Part shown: piece after piece, positions 21,795-33,129 of the stretch
Layout: every line of letters begins with the position of its first letter
How positions within the stretch are numbered: position 1 is the stretch's first letter
Assembly: GCA_029851415.1 (NCBI GenBank)
Contig: CM056742.1
Span: forward strand, 113,896,246 to 113,960,245
Length of the DNA stretch: 64,000 nt
Direction of reading: 5' to 3'
Source of the DNA: Eretmocerus hayati
Taxonomy: Eukaryota > Arthropoda > Insecta > Hymenoptera > Aphelinidae
Translations under genes and position numbers: made by a program
Notes under the pieces: generated by a model
Seen by the model: only the letters and a program-made list of their open reading frames with translations
The model's database searches: none
Told to the model about the DNA's origin: nothing

Positions 21795-22830
21795 CCCACA
21801 TAAAAATAATTTTGTTTGGTTCTTCTCTGGGTAATGTTTTCCTCGATCAAATATTGGCCCAAACTTAGAAAACGAGTGGTCATAAAGATCAAGTCTGGCA
21901 TATAAACTTATGGACAATTTCCTGGAAGTTTCTCACAAGTTTGAAGGAACTTTGGGGGAACAAAAAAGAAATTTGGCCCTCACGATTAAATTTTGGCATA
22001 TAAACCTACGGTCAACTTCTCCGAAGTAATTCGCAAGATTGGGATAAATCTTGTGAATACGGAAACAACGAGCAATCACTGGGGAGGGAGTCATTTCAAT
22101 AGACGTTATATTTCAAAAATTCGGTGAGAAATTTTTATTTCTCTTGATCACGAATCTGCTCCATCTGATGAGAACTTGAATCGAGATCCGTGGAAGGAGG
22201 CTTCCACGGATAATTTGAAATTACTCGTTGAAACTGAGGGTTACCACATCCATTGAAATCGCGTCAACACTCAAATTCTTATCTAAAAGATCGCCTGCCC
22301 CGCCTGCTGTACGAGTATCGTTCAGGTCTTGCGGCCCCTTGATCGAGTAATTTTTCGAGTTGTTTTTCGAGAATTTTCATCCGCAGGATAATATGGCTCA
22401 TTCTGGAGCAAGGTAAACATTTTGAGAATTGACGGATTTAAAAAAATTTTTTCCAGATCTTTTGGGACCCTCGGCGGGCCCTACGAATTTTCAAAATCCG
22501 ATTTTTGGGCAGTTTTCCGTCTATTCTTTGCTATCTCTGAAAATTCGTAGTTTGGACCCAAATAAATCATTTTCAGCTTACCTGGGCATTTTTTGTCATG
22601 ACGTATACTTTTAAGAAACAAATCGACCGATCCGAAAAACTGGTGGTCCCTTCAAGAAAGGCCCAGAAATATGATTTTGTACCACCTTTCGAAGCGTATA
22701 GCTCGAAATGGAAGCCTCGCAGTCAATTTTTACATGAGAACAAACTTGATGCTCTTGATAAAACCTCTCATTGCCTTCTTTAAACGTCTCATTATTTTGT
22801 CATCCGTCTGAGTTACAGCCGATTTAAGGG
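21795..22830. repeat. Left ~1-kb arm of a 10.9-kb inverted-repeat unit
   Basis: Reverse-complement partner of 31580-32655, colinear throughout. Matched blocks include 'tggcccaaactta' (21850), 'catataaac…ggtcaacttctccgaag' (22000), the 'tccgtggaaggaggc' block (22188), 'gcctgctgtacgagt' (22300), 'gaagcgtatag' (22692) and 'ttgtcatccgtctgag' (22796). Identity is about 75-80% with indels. Confidence 0.8.
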
Positions 22831-22915
22831 CATGTGAAAGCCAATTTTTACAGACACCCCAAACCATTAACAATTCCCCCCAATTTTTGTGATAAATCTC
22901 AAAGAAGTGATTCCA

Positions 22916-23115
22916 AGTATAGGAGCTTTGTGATCAGATCTATCATTCAAAAAAAAATCGAGTTGATTGGTTGAATATTGCCTTCACACTTTGGTCTCGA
23001 AGTTTACCATCTCCTGAAAAATACTCACACGCCTGACTTCGAAACTAAAGTTTGAAGGCAACATCCAACCAATCAAGTCGATTCTTTTGTTTGAGTGATA
23101 GATCTGATCCTAAAG
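22916..23115. repeat. Hairpin, ~80-bp arms
   Basis: 'ctttgtgatcagatctatca' and 'gttgattggttg' at 22926-22985 pair with 'ccaaccaatcaagtcgattc' and 'tgatagatctgatc' at 23066-23112. Confidence 0.75.
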
Positions 23116-23330
23116 TACGCCTACTTGGACTCATTTTTTCCGGAATCGATCTATGAAAGTTCAGAAAATAATTCAGATTTATGAAATGTTTGGGAGGCTC
23201 ACGGAGCTGTGATCTTGGCTGAGTCGAGCCAAGGTTGAGTTAGAGGTCAAGTCCCCTCACCCCTCACAGCTGTTTGAAGAGCTGTTGTTTTCCTCATCAC
23301 GTTCTCACATAAGTATTTGTGCATATCAGT

Positions 23331-24840
23331 TACGTGAAGTTGGCCCGCCCCTTTGAGATGAATATACCAAAAGATCAAGCAAAAAATCCGAATACAATGG
23401 TGCAACTCTTCTAATTTGAACAATTTGACCATTTGAGCAATGAATTTTCAAAGTGCTGAAGTATTATCCCCCACCAAAACATGAGATGAATGCTCATTAC
23501 CCCGCGAATATATGCAGTAGAGAAACCTTCGCTGGCTCAAATTGAAGCTCTTAATTTGACCATATCGATTCAATCATCAGAACTTATCATCATTGACGCA
23601 AAATTGTTTAAACAGACTAGGAGAAGTCCCCGTGCATAAGGTATGGACTGGCAGGCGCCGAATGGCGGGGACTGTGCAAACCATGCGTGTTCCCCCTTCG
23701 CTGACTCTCCCCTGCCGGCCTATCCGCGCTGTAAACATAGAGCTCCCTACATAGAGGTATGCTGTAAAGGGTCGCCATGTTGGCCGCCATATGCAGGATT
23801 TTTAAACTGTGGCGCGTCATACTTGAGCGGTATATTTCAGCGTATTGCCAGATTATCATGAAATTAAGAACGTATTACATATTTTTCTCTCATCTTGGAA
23901 CGGTGGAAATGAATGTCGTTGGTGGGATTTCGAAAAAATGAACATTATTCAACGGAGAGTAACAAATTTGCAGAACAAATTTCAATATGCTTTGTATTCA
24001 TCAACAGGGGGTTTTCCAATTTTTCAGAGGATTGTGCTCATTCTAGTCTTCCATCAATCGCCTTGGTATTTCCTATGAGAAATTTCACAAAATTCAAGTA
24101 CAACTGCTTCACTCCTGTTACTTTGTTGGGTGGTGGATGTCTAAGGACCCATCAAAGTAACAGGCAGGACAGGAGTGAAGCAGTTGAGTTGACTTTTGTA
24201 AAACTTTGAAAATACTCATGGGAAATACCAAGGCAATGGATGGAAGACTATAGGATGAGCACAACCCTCCCTTGAAAAATTAAAAAACTCCCTGGTGCTC
24301 AATACAAAGCATATTGAGATTTGCCCTGCAAATCTGTTACTCTCCATTAATTAATGTTCATTTTTTCGGATTCCCACCAACGACATTCATTTTCACCGTT
24401 TTAAGATGAGAGAAAAATATGTAATTCGTCCTTAATTTCATGATAATCTGGTAATGCGCTGAAATATACCGCTCAAGTATGACGCGCCACAGTTTAAAAA
24501 TCCTGCATATGGCGGCCAACATGGAAACCCTTACAGCGCGGATACCTTATACATGGGGACTTCCCTAGTCTGTTTAAAAAATTTTGCGTCAATGATGATA
24601 AGTTCCATGCTGGCCCGATATGGTCAAATTAGGAGCTTCAAATTGAGCCCGCGTGGATTTTCCTGCTGCATATATTCGCAGGGTAATGAGCGTTTATTGT
24701 GTTTTGGTGGGGGGTAATATTTCAGCACTTCAAAAATTCATTGCTCAAATGGTCAAATTGTTCAAATTACAAGAGTTGCACCATTGAACTCAAGATTTTT
24801 TACTCGATTTTCTGGTATATTCATCTCAAACTTCACGCAA
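23331..24840. repeat. 1.5-kb near-palindrome (foldback element)
   Basis: Arms 23331-24132 and 24144-24840 are about 90% complementary along their whole length, with a ~10-nt loop near 24138. The left arm has an extra ~115 bp near 23650-23760 that is absent from the right arm. This extra segment carries a second partial 'cgcgctgtaa' block, suggesting a local duplication or insertion. No ORF is conserved in both arms as a protein. Read through, this would give a ~700-bp double-stranded RNA stem. Confidence 0.9.
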
Positions 24841-26261
24841 CTCTACATATCGCCTCCAGTCAGAGTGAGCCAGAGAGATGCTCCATCCCAGCTCAGTTCG
24901 CTGATCGTTCGAGCAAAAGTTAGCAATTCACAACTTTATTAGTGGCATAAAAATGTGAATCATAAAATAAAGCCTTATTTTTTATTTACACAAGCACTGG
25001 TCCTCTCACCGGAGGCGTGCAAATAGTGATTCTACGATGTTAGGGCTAGCTTCAGAGGTACTCTGATTCTACAGTGCCTCGTGTGTAGTGTATAAATAAG
25101 GCAGAATCTCAGCAGCTTGATTACAAAACTAAATTCCGAGTGAGTTTAGATAAGCTGATGCCTCCATGCCCAGTAACAATTTAAATATTATTCAGTTGTT
25201 TCGGAATGAGCATGTGATAATTTAATAGTCTGGGTGATTATTGTTATGAGCTAGCTGTAAGTAATGTTTTGCATTAATTTATCATTCTTTGAAATCTCAT
25301 GTTCAATCTAGACAAACTGTTGTTACTCTAGCCTGAGACTAATTGTAAGTCTTGAACATGTTTTCGCAGGAAGAAGTAAAAAGAGCGTTGATCATGTCAG
25401 CAGTTCACAGTGATCTCATCTCAAGACTATCTGTACGAATAACAATCAATAGATAAGGCTTGCATCAGTTTCTCGAGAGATTCTAACATTGTCATTTTGC
25501 TTGAAGGAGCAGTTGACGAGGTGGAATATGATACCGATATTTTGTAGTGGGTAATTCTCACAATGAATTTCCTGTCTGTACCAATTCTTGGACAGTTTAG
25601 GATTTTGAGGGATGAATATGTTTCTTTGATTATCAATAGATATGATTATTTTAGTTATTCGCTTTGTTATGATTTCCACTTCATCAAAAATTGGAAGACG
25701 ATTGGGTATCAATAGAAGTTTCTACATTTTTACATATCCTAAAGTCATAGAATCATTCTTGAAATATTATGATCAGAGGTATGCCTGCACTCTTCCACCA
25801 AGTTGAAGATTAGTGATGCATTAACTCGGCTTGCTCATCAGGTAGTCTCATAAATGAAGGCATGCGGTACATCTTTTGCTATAATAGGGATTCTAGGTTA
25901 TTTCTATTCTTCACTGGTCATGTTTCATACAGACCAAAACCTTGAGTGCTTCTCTGTAAATTTGTTCAACATAGAGTTGATCACTTCAAGCATCGAATGT
26001 GATGAAATTTGTGATCCCAATCAAAATGAAGTTCTTGAACTTATCAGTGATATAGTCAAAACTTTTTTTAGATCCAACGACGATATGATCGAGTAAAAAA
26101 TGCCTACATTAAGGATATACTTCATTGTACATAAAAAATGTGAGCATGGCAAGAAATGTCATATGAAAAATATACTCCTAAGTATAATAAGAAATGTGAA
26201 CAAGTTTCTTCGAGCACAAGTAATGAGTCATGGACCCCCAAATGAAAAGTCACATGAATAA
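24841..26261. other. Apparently single-copy intronic sequence
   Basis: No repeat partner is seen elsewhere in the window. An 80-aa ORF at 25854-26096 (MKACGTSFAIIGILGYFYSS start, acidic C-terminus) has a hydrophobic N-terminus but no recognised family and no splice support. It is probably chance. Confidence 0.35.
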
Positions 26262-26860
26262 TATACTTCGAAAATGGGCCAATCTGAAAACTCTGCGAAG
26301 GCGATCTTCTCCTGTTTCAAGCTGAACGACCTTGATCGTATGCCACTTCATACAAATTCCCCTATGAAGGGTGATTTCAGCATCTAGATGATATTCCCTC
26401 ACAGCATTTCGTACATTGAGCAATTCTGCAATGGATCTTAACGCATGCGTGCTGCCGTCGCAAAGAAAAAGGTCAGTGAGTACAAAATCAAATACTTCCC
26501 AGAAATTCCGTAATATATTCATCCCTGTCGACAATCTATAGATAGAATTGTGATCGCGGCACTTATAGAAGAATGTTTGATGATCTTTTTGACACCACTT
26601 GAGTGGGAATTTCCTTCGTTAATACAAAGAGGTTTCTACTACTAAAGTTTCAAGGCCAAATTTTTCAAAATTTTGAGGTTGTAGGTATTGCCCTTTTTCC
26701 TTCCGGCGCACAGTGGGGTGAAACATAGATTTTGGGCCACAAATCGTATCCGCGGGAATTCTTAGCCGATTGACTTGATTTGAAAGAGATTGTCTCTGTT
26801 TTTCTACCTTCATTTTTTGATTAAAATCATCCTGGAGTCTCGGAGGGCATCGAATGTTGC
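26262..26860 (-). repeat. Dispersed repeat B, copy 1
   Basis: 26262-26430 is the reverse complement of 31070-31235 ('gagggaatatcatctagatg' and 'ggagatcgccttcgcagag' shared). 26690-26810 is related in inverted orientation to 28180-28290 (gtgaaacat, caaatcg-atccgcg). A 94-aa ORF at 26250-26534 falls here and is not recognised. Confidence 0.6.
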
Positions 26861-26901
26861 CCTGTAATCGAGATGGGAGCACGTTACTTTCCTGTGCACC
26901 A

Positions 26902-27349
26902 ACTCGCAAGGAAAGCTGGGGCATGGTGCCTCATCCCTGGAGTCTGGCGAGCTTCCGGCCCCAGTCAGCGCCCGCCGGAGCGTGAAGACCGCACATCTCC
27001 ATCCGGCACCACGGGAGTGGGTGAGTCTAGGGACTCGTATTGGAATCGGGCGATAACAATGCGAGCCCGAAAGACTCATCCATTATCCCGAGGGACTCCC
27101 TGGGCTCTCAGGAAGCCTAAAAGAGTCCCAAAACCCCCCACCGAGGGGTGAACATCGGCCTCGTGCTGTGGGCTGAGCCCGATATTCGGTAGTCAGGGAG
27201 GAGGATCGAGCCATCACTGAGCCACAAGTGGCTCGGTGTTGGCCATCCCCCAAACCGACGCGCTGGCTGGGCGTATCCCTGCCCCGCGCCCATGGGGGCA
27301 ACCGAGGTGAAGGCGAAAGCCAGGCACCCGGGATATAGAAGATAAATTC
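26902..27349. mobile_element. 448-bp GC-rich insertion with 15-bp direct flanks
   Basis: ctttcctgtgcacca occurs at 26887-26901 and 27350-27364, bounding a segment much more GC-rich than its surroundings. The 15-bp duplication and lack of coding capacity fit a SINE or a 5'-truncated non-LTR fragment. No tRNA-like promoter boxes or A-tail were recognised, so the class is open. ORFs on both strands here are due to high GC. Confidence 0.6.
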
Positions 27350-27364
27350 CTTTCCTGTGCACCA

Positions 27365-28019
27365 GACCTGTGTTCGGCAGAGATGATGCTTGGAGTGTTC
27401 TCCAGATCCCGCAACTCGTTTTGCACTCCCGAGGTCATCAATTCTCCTCCAAAGTGGTCTAGAGAGCATATACATCAACATAGTCCCAAGTCTGACCATT
27501 CTTGGACACATGTGACCCATCACGAACGGGTAAATGACTGAACATCTACCTACAAAAATGAATCCTTATCCTGAGACTGCCGTATATCTTAGCGTTCTAT
27601 CTTATATTTGCCTTTGATCTGACCATCAGATAAAAGAAACAGCTTTTTTCTTTAATTGAGAAAATACCATGATATCTAGATCATTCGCATTAAGTAGAGG
27701 TTTATCGTCTGAGAGTCAGGCAAACGTAATCCCACCCCTAGAACCTCACACATCTTATATGTGTACTTCACCTTGTTGCTCCAAAACAATCAGCATTGAT
27801 ATATTAGTTCAACAATAACAACGCTCTCTTACTCTGTGTAGTAATTATGATCGTGCATTTATGAGAATTTGAAAAAATGCATAGAACTCTACCCCCAATA
27901 TTCGCGAATTTAGTTGCGTAACCTAGCTTATGTTTTACAAAATAAACATACGTCAGTGAGAATGTGACTCCTGGAATGCAGCTATAAAAAATGCTGGGTG
28001 TAAGGCCGAATCTCGCGTC
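27365..28019. other. Intronic, nothing recognised
   Basis: Continues GC-richer to about 27530 and then becomes AT-rich. No exon or repeat partner is seen. Confidence 0.3.
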
Positions 28020-28410
28020 AGATGCAGCACTGGCTCATTTTTAGGATTATCCACCTTGAATTTGTTGCATCTTGCTCTGAGAAAGAAATCGGTCTGATCA
28101 GGGGCATCAACACTTTTGTAGTGTTGATGCTTTCCCGAGACTTCAGGACGGTTTTGATCGAAATTGTTGCAGTGCCACGGGTGGAGGGTGGAAAAACGAA
28201 GAGAATTTCTTTCGAATGAAGTCAATCGGTCAGGGATTCGCGCGGATGCGATTTGTGCCCCAAATCCATGTTTCGCCACACTATGCGGCGGCAGTATGGC
28301 CCTGGAATGGTTCCGTGAGACATTTCCGAGGGATTGTTGTTCCTTCCGGTTTCTTCTGAAATCAAGAATGCCTCATTTCGAATCATAAGTAGAACCGCCT
28401 CTCCCCCCAC
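28020..28410 (-). repeat. Dispersed repeat B, copy 2
   Basis: 28300-28410 is the reverse complement of 30931-31050 (attcttgatttcagaagaaa, ccggaag shared). The 'gcgatttgtgccccaaatcc' segment matches copy 1 in inverted orientation. A 'catcaacactttttgtagtgttgatg'-like hairpin sits near 28107-28131. Overlapping ORFs on both strands are unrecognised. Confidence 0.6.
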
Positions 28411-29640
28411 TACTCTCCCAGCATAAATCAGTCAAATCTAACTAACAATCAGTCCATATACACTCATCCGGTCAGTAAAACGGGATCAATTGTTACTGAA
28501 TCAATCAGTGTATATAGACTAATTCATCAGTGAATCTGTTCCTATTTCACTGATTCACATGTGGTTTGCATCCTGGATATTTGTACCATCATACTCCAGT
28601 TTGCTGTATTGCAATCAGACCTAACATTGAGGGCTGGGTGTATGTAAATGCAACCTCCATGTCTCATCCAAGATATCAACTTGAGGAAAGCATCACTTTG
28701 AGTGTGAATGATGTTCCATAAGCAAAAATGGATGGTTATGTGATCATCACTATAACGATGAGATTTTTAATGCATTCAGCAAATAAAGTCAAACATCTTT
28801 TGTGTTTACCTGGCTGCATCTGTGTACAGAAGTGCTTCTAGGAACCACCCTTATCTCAGATCAGATGAGTAACTTCGAATACCTCAGGAGATTATGAAAT
28901 TCAGAGTGTTGGAAGGAAATTCTGTTATTCAACCAATCAGTCTCAAGCCAAGGAATACTCATTACAGACTGCACCTCTTATTGAGTCACTTGCAATATGC
29001 CGACTTGATTCATGAGGGCCCAAGTTACATTGAATGTAGTGCAAGTAGATGTAAATCTTATCAAAACTATTTATGCACAATTGTAAACTTCTACATGTCT
29101 CAAGGTACATTTCTAGGGAAGTTGAGCTAGTGTATATTGTCACAGGCAGTCAAAGACAAATTGAATTAAGTCATTATGATAGTGGATTGTATTTGTAATA
29201 TTTTACTCTGTATAATGAGCCTTCAAGTGCACTATGAATCTGAGTTTAAAAGGATCTCCTAATCAATACAATTCATCTCTTTAGGGAATCGTCTTCTACA
29301 ACAAATAATATCTTCTTTAACAAACACTCAATCTAAAGGTCATCTGTAGATGTTGGGATCGTTTGATTTGCCACGACTAATTAATCTGATTATGTTCTCA
29401 ATGATACATTTGAAGCCCCTCTACAGCTAGAAATTACAACTGGAGTCGGCCAGCGATTGTGATGACTGGGTATAATGATGTATGAGTACTTGTCGCAATT
29501 TAGAGGTTACGGTGCCAAATCGTTCAAATATATTGTTCGAGGTTTCATAATACTATGAATATAGCATTTTTTGTCTATTGCCATGACTAATTAACAAAAT
29601 ATCAACAGGGTAGAGCATTTGAAGGCGCTTGGCGTCTACA
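28411..29640. other. Intronic with short palindromic 'atcagt' segments
   Basis: 'atcagtccatatacac' and 'cagtgtatatagact' at 28450-28535 form a weak hairpin. Similar 'aatcagtccatatagactg' recurs near 29853. A 78-aa ORF at 28894-29130 is unrecognised. Confidence 0.35.
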
Positions 29641-29644
29641 AGGC

Positions 29645-29790
29645 TCGAATTTATAGTCGTAATCCGGAGTCCGGATGAGCTAATCCGAGGCGCCACAATC
29701 GCCGGTCCTAATAGATTCGCGAACTCGCCACACCGATTGTGGCGCCTCGGATTAGCTTATCCGGACTCCGGATTACGACTATAAATTCGG
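29645..29790. repeat. Long near-perfect hairpin (56-bp stem, 33-nt loop)
   Basis: The arm 29645-29700 (aatttatagtcgtaatccgg …gaggcgccacaatc) is almost perfectly complementary to 29734-29790. The CG-rich stem contrasts with AT-rich flanks. It could be a hairpin MITE or, if transcribed, a small-RNA precursor. Neither is shown. Confidence 0.85.
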
Positions 29791-30180
29791 GCCTAAATGA
29801 CAGTCAAAGTCGGGTGCCGATACTGATGTACTATTAGTGTTTCATGCTGCTGACCGAATCAGTCCATATAGACTGAAGATCTGTAAATCAATTTGGGATC
29901 AACTATACCTGATGAATCGTTGTATATAGAATGATTAGATCAATTATTTTATCAGTTAGAAGTGGTGAAGATGGATATTAGGCACGAAGTTAAAGTAATC
30001 ATCGCTATTGAAAGTTTGTATAGTTGGTGACAGGTTTTCATTAATATTCTATGCGGAAAGGGGAGATTGGAGTAACCGATGGACAGCACGAGCTTGAAAA
30101 TGTTCGACTGATTTAATCAGTGAAATTTATAATACCGATGAAATCTGTCAGACTCTGACCGATTCATGCTGAGAGAGTAT
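29791..30180. other. Intronic, nothing recognised
   Basis: Apart from a weak 'gtccatatagact' palindrome near 29853, no structure or ORF is seen. Confidence 0.3.
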
Positions 30181-30938
30181 CCTCTGCTGATTTTCATGTA
30201 TGTATGTCTCTCTGGAGAATCTTGTTACTTATTGTACACTACAAATGGATTTTTCGAAGAACGCCAACCGGGCGGTTGAATCCAAACTCCGACCACATAG
30301 TGTTTGGAAAATCAACTTGCGATTAGTTTCTGGATGCGCAACCCGTGAGATAGATGCTTATTAGGTGGTGGTTTTCGGATTCCAATTTTGGATTAAAGTA
30401 ACAAGTTTCCTCGTACTTTTTGATTAAGAAGAGAAAAACATCAGCGCAGGCCATGTGAACTTATTTGCCTGAAATTCTAGGTTAAGCAACGATTTTTGTG
30501 ATTCGTATCCGGATGGGTGACAGCCCGTCTTAGTTTGCGAAATTCATACCTCTTTCGGGATCATGAACGAGCCATTCGCGGGATGAGCGGTCACGCATTC
30601 GGATACGAATCGCAGAAACGTTGTTTAACCGTGGTATTTGGGCAAAAAAGCTCACGTAGTCTGCACTGATAATTTTTCTCTCCTTGATGAATAAGCACGA
30701 CGTGACTTGTTCTTTCAATCCGAAAATGAGATCCGAAAGCCACCACCTGATGAGCATCTATCTGACGAGTTACTCATTCATAAATTCATAGCTGGTTGGA
30801 TTTTCAAACACTGTTAATGGAGTTTCGATTCAAGCACCCGGTTGAAGTTTTTTTCGAATAAATCCATTTATTTTGTAAAATTTATAACAAGATTCTCGAG
30901 AGAAACATACATACATGAAAATCAGCAGAGGATAGTTG
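30181..30938. repeat. Foldback element, ~330-bp arms
   Basis: Arms 30181-30515 and 30594-30938 pair from 'atcctctgctgattttcatg' at the outer edge to 'gattcgtatccg' at the inner edge. Paired middle blocks include 'caaccgggcggttgaatcc' (30265) and 'gatagatgctta' (30350). It abuts repeat B copy 3 directly. Confidence 0.88.
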
Positions 30939-31235
30939 GGGGAACGACGGTTGTACCTATGATTCAAAACGAGGTATTCTTGATTTCAGAAGAAACCGGA
31001 AGAGACAGCAATCCCTTGGAAATGCCTCGCGGAGCCATACTTGTGTTTGCACTCATTACAATATTGCTCCATGTATAAAATGCTGAGAGGGAATATCATC
31101 TAGATGTTGAACTCACCTTTCACAGGGTAAATTGTATAAAAGGGCATAAGATCAAGGTCTTCAAGCCGGAAACAGGAGGAGATCGCCTTCGCAGAGTTTC
31201 CAGATTGGCCCAATTTAGTTGTATTTTCGATATTC
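30939..31235 (+). repeat. Dispersed repeat B, copy 3
   Basis: Shares 'attcttgatttcagaagaaa' with copy 2 and 'gagggaatatcatctagatg' with copy 1, so it links the two other partial copies into one family. The ORF across 30842-31078 starts inside the foldback and is not a gene. Confidence 0.65.
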
Positions 31236-31579
31236 TGGATCGATCTTGTTTTTACTCTATTTGAGAGGTCATTCTTTAGCTCTCGATCTCAGCTTCTGAA
31301 GTATTTCATGTGAAGTGCCGTAAAGTCAGAGATCACGAACTGAGAGTGAAGGGAGTTCGAGTCCACAAAGCGTCTTAAAAAGGCCCAAATTTGACCCGAT
31401 TTTCGGTATTTTCGACTGTTTTTAACAGCTCGTATACAATCGGGATCTGAAAAACACAACCAAATGATTGTTGGGCCTCCAAATAGACACCTGAAAGAAC
31501 ATTCTCCCATAGGTTTGGGGTCCATGAAAAAAAAAAATTTTCAGAATTGGTCTTGGAGTTCTTCGTTTGTACAGAAATG

Positions 31580-32655
31580 ATCAACTTAAATCAGCTGTAG
31601 CTCAGACGGATGATAAGATAATGGGACGTTCGAAGGAGGCAATGTCAGATTTTTCAAGAGCTTCAAGTTTGTTCTCATGTAAAATTGCACTACGAAGCTT
31701 CCATTTCGACCTATACGCTTGCAAAATCGTATTTATGGATATTTTTTGCAGATACCGTCGGACCTACCAGATAGCGTCACCCGAGGTAACTTTAGAACAA
31801 AAATTGCATTTTTTCCTTAAACCCCGCGAAACTTGTACGTCCTGCATCAGAAGCGCATTGTATCTGTAATCAAACGAAAGCTTACAGTTTCAGCTTTCGA
31901 CTGCGGTGCTTATGAGGAACACTTGACGTGATTACAGACTTTTCATGTCTGTACTTCGATTAAAAATATGTTCTTAGAGTAATTTCAAAAATCAAGTTCG
32001 CGCGCTCGTGCAGGAGTAGAAAACAGACATCTAAAACTTCTACGGTTCTGTCCTGCAGATGAGGTAATCCGAAAAATCACGAGCGCTCGGCACACGGGCC
32101 GCAGGACTTGAACAACACTCGTACAGCAGGCGAGGTAGGAGGTTTTCTTAGATAAGAATTTTAGTGTTGATGCGATTTTAATGGATTTGGTAACCTTAAG
32201 TCTAAACACGTAACATCAGTTTACCCGTATGAGGCCTCCTTCCACGGATCTCAATTCGAATTTCTATAAGATAGTGCAGAACAGATTCGTAATCGAGAGA
32301 AATGAAAATTTTCCCGGATTTTCAAAACATAGCCTCTATTGAAATGACTCTCTCGCTAACGCTCCCTCGTTGTTTTCATATTCACAAAACTTATCCCGAA
32401 CTTGCATAAAACTTCGGAGAAATTGACCGTAAGTTTACATGCCAAAATTTGATCGTGAAGGCCAAACTTCGTTTTCGTTCCTTCAAAGTTCCCTGGAACT
32501 TGTGATAACCATCCGGGAAGCTGTCCATAAGTTTATATGCCCAACTTGATCGTTATGACCAAGTTTAGGGTTGTCTCGTCTTTTAAGTTTGGGCCAATGT
32601 TTGATCGAGAAACTTTTCCCCAAAGAAGAGCCAAACAAAAATATTCTCACGTGGA
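31580..32655. repeat. Right ~1-kb arm of the 10.9-kb inverted-repeat unit
   Basis: Colinear reverse complement of 21795-22830, ending near 'aatattctcacgtgg'. No clear target duplication could be matched outside the two arms. A (CG)n tract lies farther on at 33014-33028. Confidence 0.8.
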
Positions 32656-33129
32656 ACAATCCTGAGAAACCAGTCACAGTAGTCGACAACAACAACCACA
32701 GGATAGAAACCCCTAAAATATTTCAGGATAGTCAAAAAGATGCGCGTTACGATCGGATCACTAATTTTGGTAGTTATGAATGTTGGTACAGGTATTCTTT
32801 GGTGATACTATTATTGGTCATTGGTGATAATCTATCTCTTCTCAAACTTACAATCTTCTGAGTACTATGAGAGTTTCTATAACAAGAATTTGTATTCAAG
32901 GAATCACTTGAGACTGATGAAAGTGAGCGATTGTGCTTGTATCTAAATAGAACGGGAGTGAGCTTGTAAGGTCTCTTCTGCAATCAACATAATCGTCGAG
33001 TCGACGTAGAAAACGCGCGCGCGCGCTTCCTATGTAGACTCGTCCATCTTGTTGAGGTTGTGTTTCATTGTTCGAGAGAATCGGGTTCATTGTATGAGTA
33101 ATTAAAGCTTAATCTACTTCATATTCCAG
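32656..33129. other. Intronic sequence before exon
   Basis: No repeat partner found. It ends in a good acceptor context (ttaatctacttcatattccag). Confidence 0.4.

Larger units (their letters stand above)
6592..33129 (+). other. 26.5-kb anoctamin intron with GC-AG ends
   Basis: The 5' end reads CAG|gcaagt and the 3' end reads ttcatattccag|AAC. Both flanking exons are phase 0 and their protein sequence is contiguous in the family, so no exon need lie between them. The intron is packed with repeats: a tandem array, a complete R1-like element, nested inverted repeats and foldbacks. Confidence 0.8.

Noticed and set aside
25854..26096. 80-aa ORF with hydrophobic N-terminus as a receptor fragment
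   Set aside because: Too short, no family match that I can recall, and no intron signals around it.
26873..27523. Overlapping 90-146-aa ORFs on both strands as genes
   Set aside because: Long ORFs on both strands follow from high GC in a segment bounded by a target-like duplication. No domain is seen.
29645..30938. CRISPR-like alternation of repeats and spacers
   Set aside because: Repeats occur as inverted pairs, not as regularly spaced direct repeats, and the genome is eukaryotic.
21795..32655. Polinton/Maverick virus-like element between the long inverted arms
   Set aside because: None of the expected polymerase B, integrase, ATPase or capsid genes is visible in the interior.
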